A stretch of DNA of 23,233 bases from JALUUH01 sp964636675 (GTDB lineage: Bacteria; Pseudomonadota; Gammaproteobacteria; S012-40). A program made the translations under genes and the position numbers. Shown one piece after another: positions 22,228 to 23,233 of this stretch. A model generated the notes under the pieces. The model was not told the origin of the DNA and did no database searches. It saw nothing but the letters and a program-made list of their open reading frames with translations. Each line of letters starts with the position of its first letter. The first letter of the stretch is position 1. Where the stretch lies: contig CAZWUO010000036.1 in NCBI GenBank assembly GCA_964636675.1, forward strand, positions 1-23,233, given 5' to 3'.

Positions 22228-22817
22228 GATGCCTGATCGTCTTGCTGGTGTTTTTATCCGCTTGTACTGCATTGCCTGAAAAAACCAGAATTATTGAAGA
22301 TATTCCTACGCCGTTTTTAGTCCATGAAAAGGCCTTGCAAGCAATAGATAATTGGCAGTTTAAAGGCCGGTTTGCTATTTCTTCCGATAAGGATGCATGG
22401 TCGGGTTCACTGCGTTGGCAGCAAGTGGATAAACAGTATTCGATTCATGTTCTGGGACCCTTATTTTACCGTGGGGTGATGTTGTCTGGGGATGATCGGT
22501 ACGCAAAATTGACTATGTCTTCAGAAACATATCAGGAGAAGGATGCAGAAACCTTATTGTATCGACATACTGGTTTAAGATTCCCATTTAATCATCTAAA
22601 ATATTGGATGTTCGGACTGATATCTCCCGATTTATCGATTTCAGCACGGATGTTTGATGCCGCAGGGCAGCTAGAAGTATTAGAGCAAGAGGGATGGTTG
22701 GTCTCTTTTAAGAAATATGCTGAAGTTGAAGATGTTGTTTTGCCCAAAAAATTATTTCTTGAACACCCGGGTTTGAGGATTCGTTTGGTGTTTGATCATT
22801 GGGATATCCAGGGTTAG
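22224..22817 (+). CDS. lolB: Outer-membrane lipoprotein receptor LolB
   Basis: Accepts lipoproteins from the periplasmic carrier LolA and inserts them into the outer membrane; itself a lipoprotein. The 197-residue precursor has a short signal peptide ending LSAC (Cys14). Family features are NWQFKGRFAIS (42-52) and SGSLRWQQ at the start of the unclosed beta-barrel, and RFPFNHLKYWMFG. The GTG start overlaps the TPR stop (GTGA). lolB followed by ispE is the standard gammaproteobacterial order. Confidence 0.95.
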   Translation: MRCLIVLLVFLSACTALPEKTRIIEDIPTPFLVHEKALQAIDNWQFKGRFAISSDKDAWSGSLRWQQVDKQYSIHVLGPLFYRGVMLSGDDRYAKLTMSSETYQEKDAETLLYRHTGLRFPFNHLKYWMFGLISPDLSISARMFDAAGQLEVLEQEGWLVSFKKYAEVEDVVLPKKLFLEHPGLRIRLVFDHWDIQG

Positions 22818-22820
22818 TGC

Positions 22821-23233
22821 TTGAATATTCATTCTGTTGAATTCTGCTGGCCCGCTCCGGCCAAACTAAATCTTTTTTTGCATATCACGGGTCGTCGAGC
22901 GGATGGTTATCATCTTCTGCAAACCGTGTTTCAATTTATTGATTTTAAAGATGAAATCTACATAAGTCTGCGCAAAGATGGAAGTATTAAGCGGCTTAAT
23001 GAGATCCAAGGGGTGTCTGTACAGGAGGACTTGACCTTGCGGGCTGCAAGACTCTTACAGGCTACGACGGGGTCTGCGTCAGGCGCCGATATTCGTGTAG
23101 TGAAAACATTGCCTATGGGAGGGGGGTTAGGCGGCGGTAGTTCGGATGCGGCAACGGTGCTGGTGGCACTCAATGAGCTTTGGCGCACAGGTTTGAAAAC
23201 CTCTGAGTTAGCTGAGCTTGGCATGCGCCTAGG
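22821..23233 (+). CDS. ispE: 4-diphosphocytidyl-2-C-methyl-D-erythritol kinase (partial; 3' end outside window)
   Basis: GHMP kinase of the MEP isoprenoid pathway. The first 137 codons are present. APAKLNLFLHITGRRADGYH (12-31) holds the substrate lysine, and LPMGGGLGGGSSDAATVL is the ATP-binding glycine loop. The window ends just before the segment expected to hold the catalytic aspartate. The first possible start after the in-frame lolB stop (22815) is the TTG at 22821, with AGGG seven bases upstream; no ATG or GTG start is available in frame at this end. The TTG gives an N-terminus close to that of E. coli IspE. Confidence 0.94.
   Translation, partial: MNIHSVEFCWPAPAKLNLFLHITGRRADGYHLLQTVFQFIDFKDEIYISLRKDGSIKRLNEIQGVSVQEDLTLRAARLLQATTGSASGADIRVVKTLPMGGGLGGGSSDAATVLVALNELWRTGLKTSELAELGMRL

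Noticed and set aside
1..23233. CRISPR array, tRNA/rRNA, insertion sequence, toxin-antitoxin or defence system
   Set aside because: No regularly spaced long repeats, cloverleaf-like stretches, transposase-like frames or defence-type proteins were seen; nearly all the DNA is accounted for by recognisable housekeeping genes.

Overview
The window is about 23 kb of tightly packed chromosomal housekeeping DNA from a gammaproteobacterium, with base composition near the mid-40s % GC by eye. Three signs point to this group: the order mrdA-rodA-mltB-rlpA-dacA-ybeD-lipB-lipA, mreB divergent from gatCAB, and hemA-prfA-prmC divergent from a TPR lipoprotein, lolB and ispE. As I recall, these blocks are conserved in Pseudomonas and related marine gammaproteobacteria, but in Pseudomonas aeruginosa they lie at separate loci. 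Here they sit side by side. I cannot name the genus from the sequence alone.

Left edge (1-484): the 5' part of a secreted ChaN-like (haem-binding/Tiki-like) protein on the minus strand, separated from lipA by a rho-independent terminator.

Elongation and lipoate block (512-12131, all minus strand): read in transcription order, this is mreB, mreC, mreD, mrdA (PBP2), rodA, mltB, rlpA, dacA, dat, ybeD, lipB, lipA. MreB/C/D, PBP2 and RodA form the core of the Rod system that builds the cylindrical wall. MltB, RlpA and DacA trim glycan strands and stem peptides. Dat interconverts D-alanine and D-glutamate. The last three genes belong to lipoate attachment and synthesis and probably also have their own promoter.

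Divergent block (12284-16616, plus strand): gatC, gatA and gatB (tRNA-dependent amidotransferase), then hslO (redox chaperone Hsp33).

Haem and translation block (16646-20285, minus strand): hemA, prfA and prmC, ending with a small JAMM/M67 metallopeptidase that converges on hslO. PrmC methylates the release factor encoded next to it.

Right block (20494-23233, plus strand): a TPR lipoprotein, lolB (outer-membrane lipoprotein receptor), and ispE, which is cut by the window end.

I found no mobile element, CRISPR array, tRNA, rRNA, toxin-antitoxin or defence system, and no obviously new multi-gene system. No gene-free stretch exceeds about 210 bases. The points most worth checking are subtle. 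mreC appears to lack any ATG/GTG/TTG start and to begin at an ATC or ATT behind a perfect Shine-Dalgarno sequence. An 18-base tandem repeat runs across the mreB stop codon, and shorter tandem duplications lie at the prfA and gatA stops. An inverted-repeat-rich spacer splits gatC from gatA. A D-amino-acid aminotransferase is embedded in the wall-synthesis operon.
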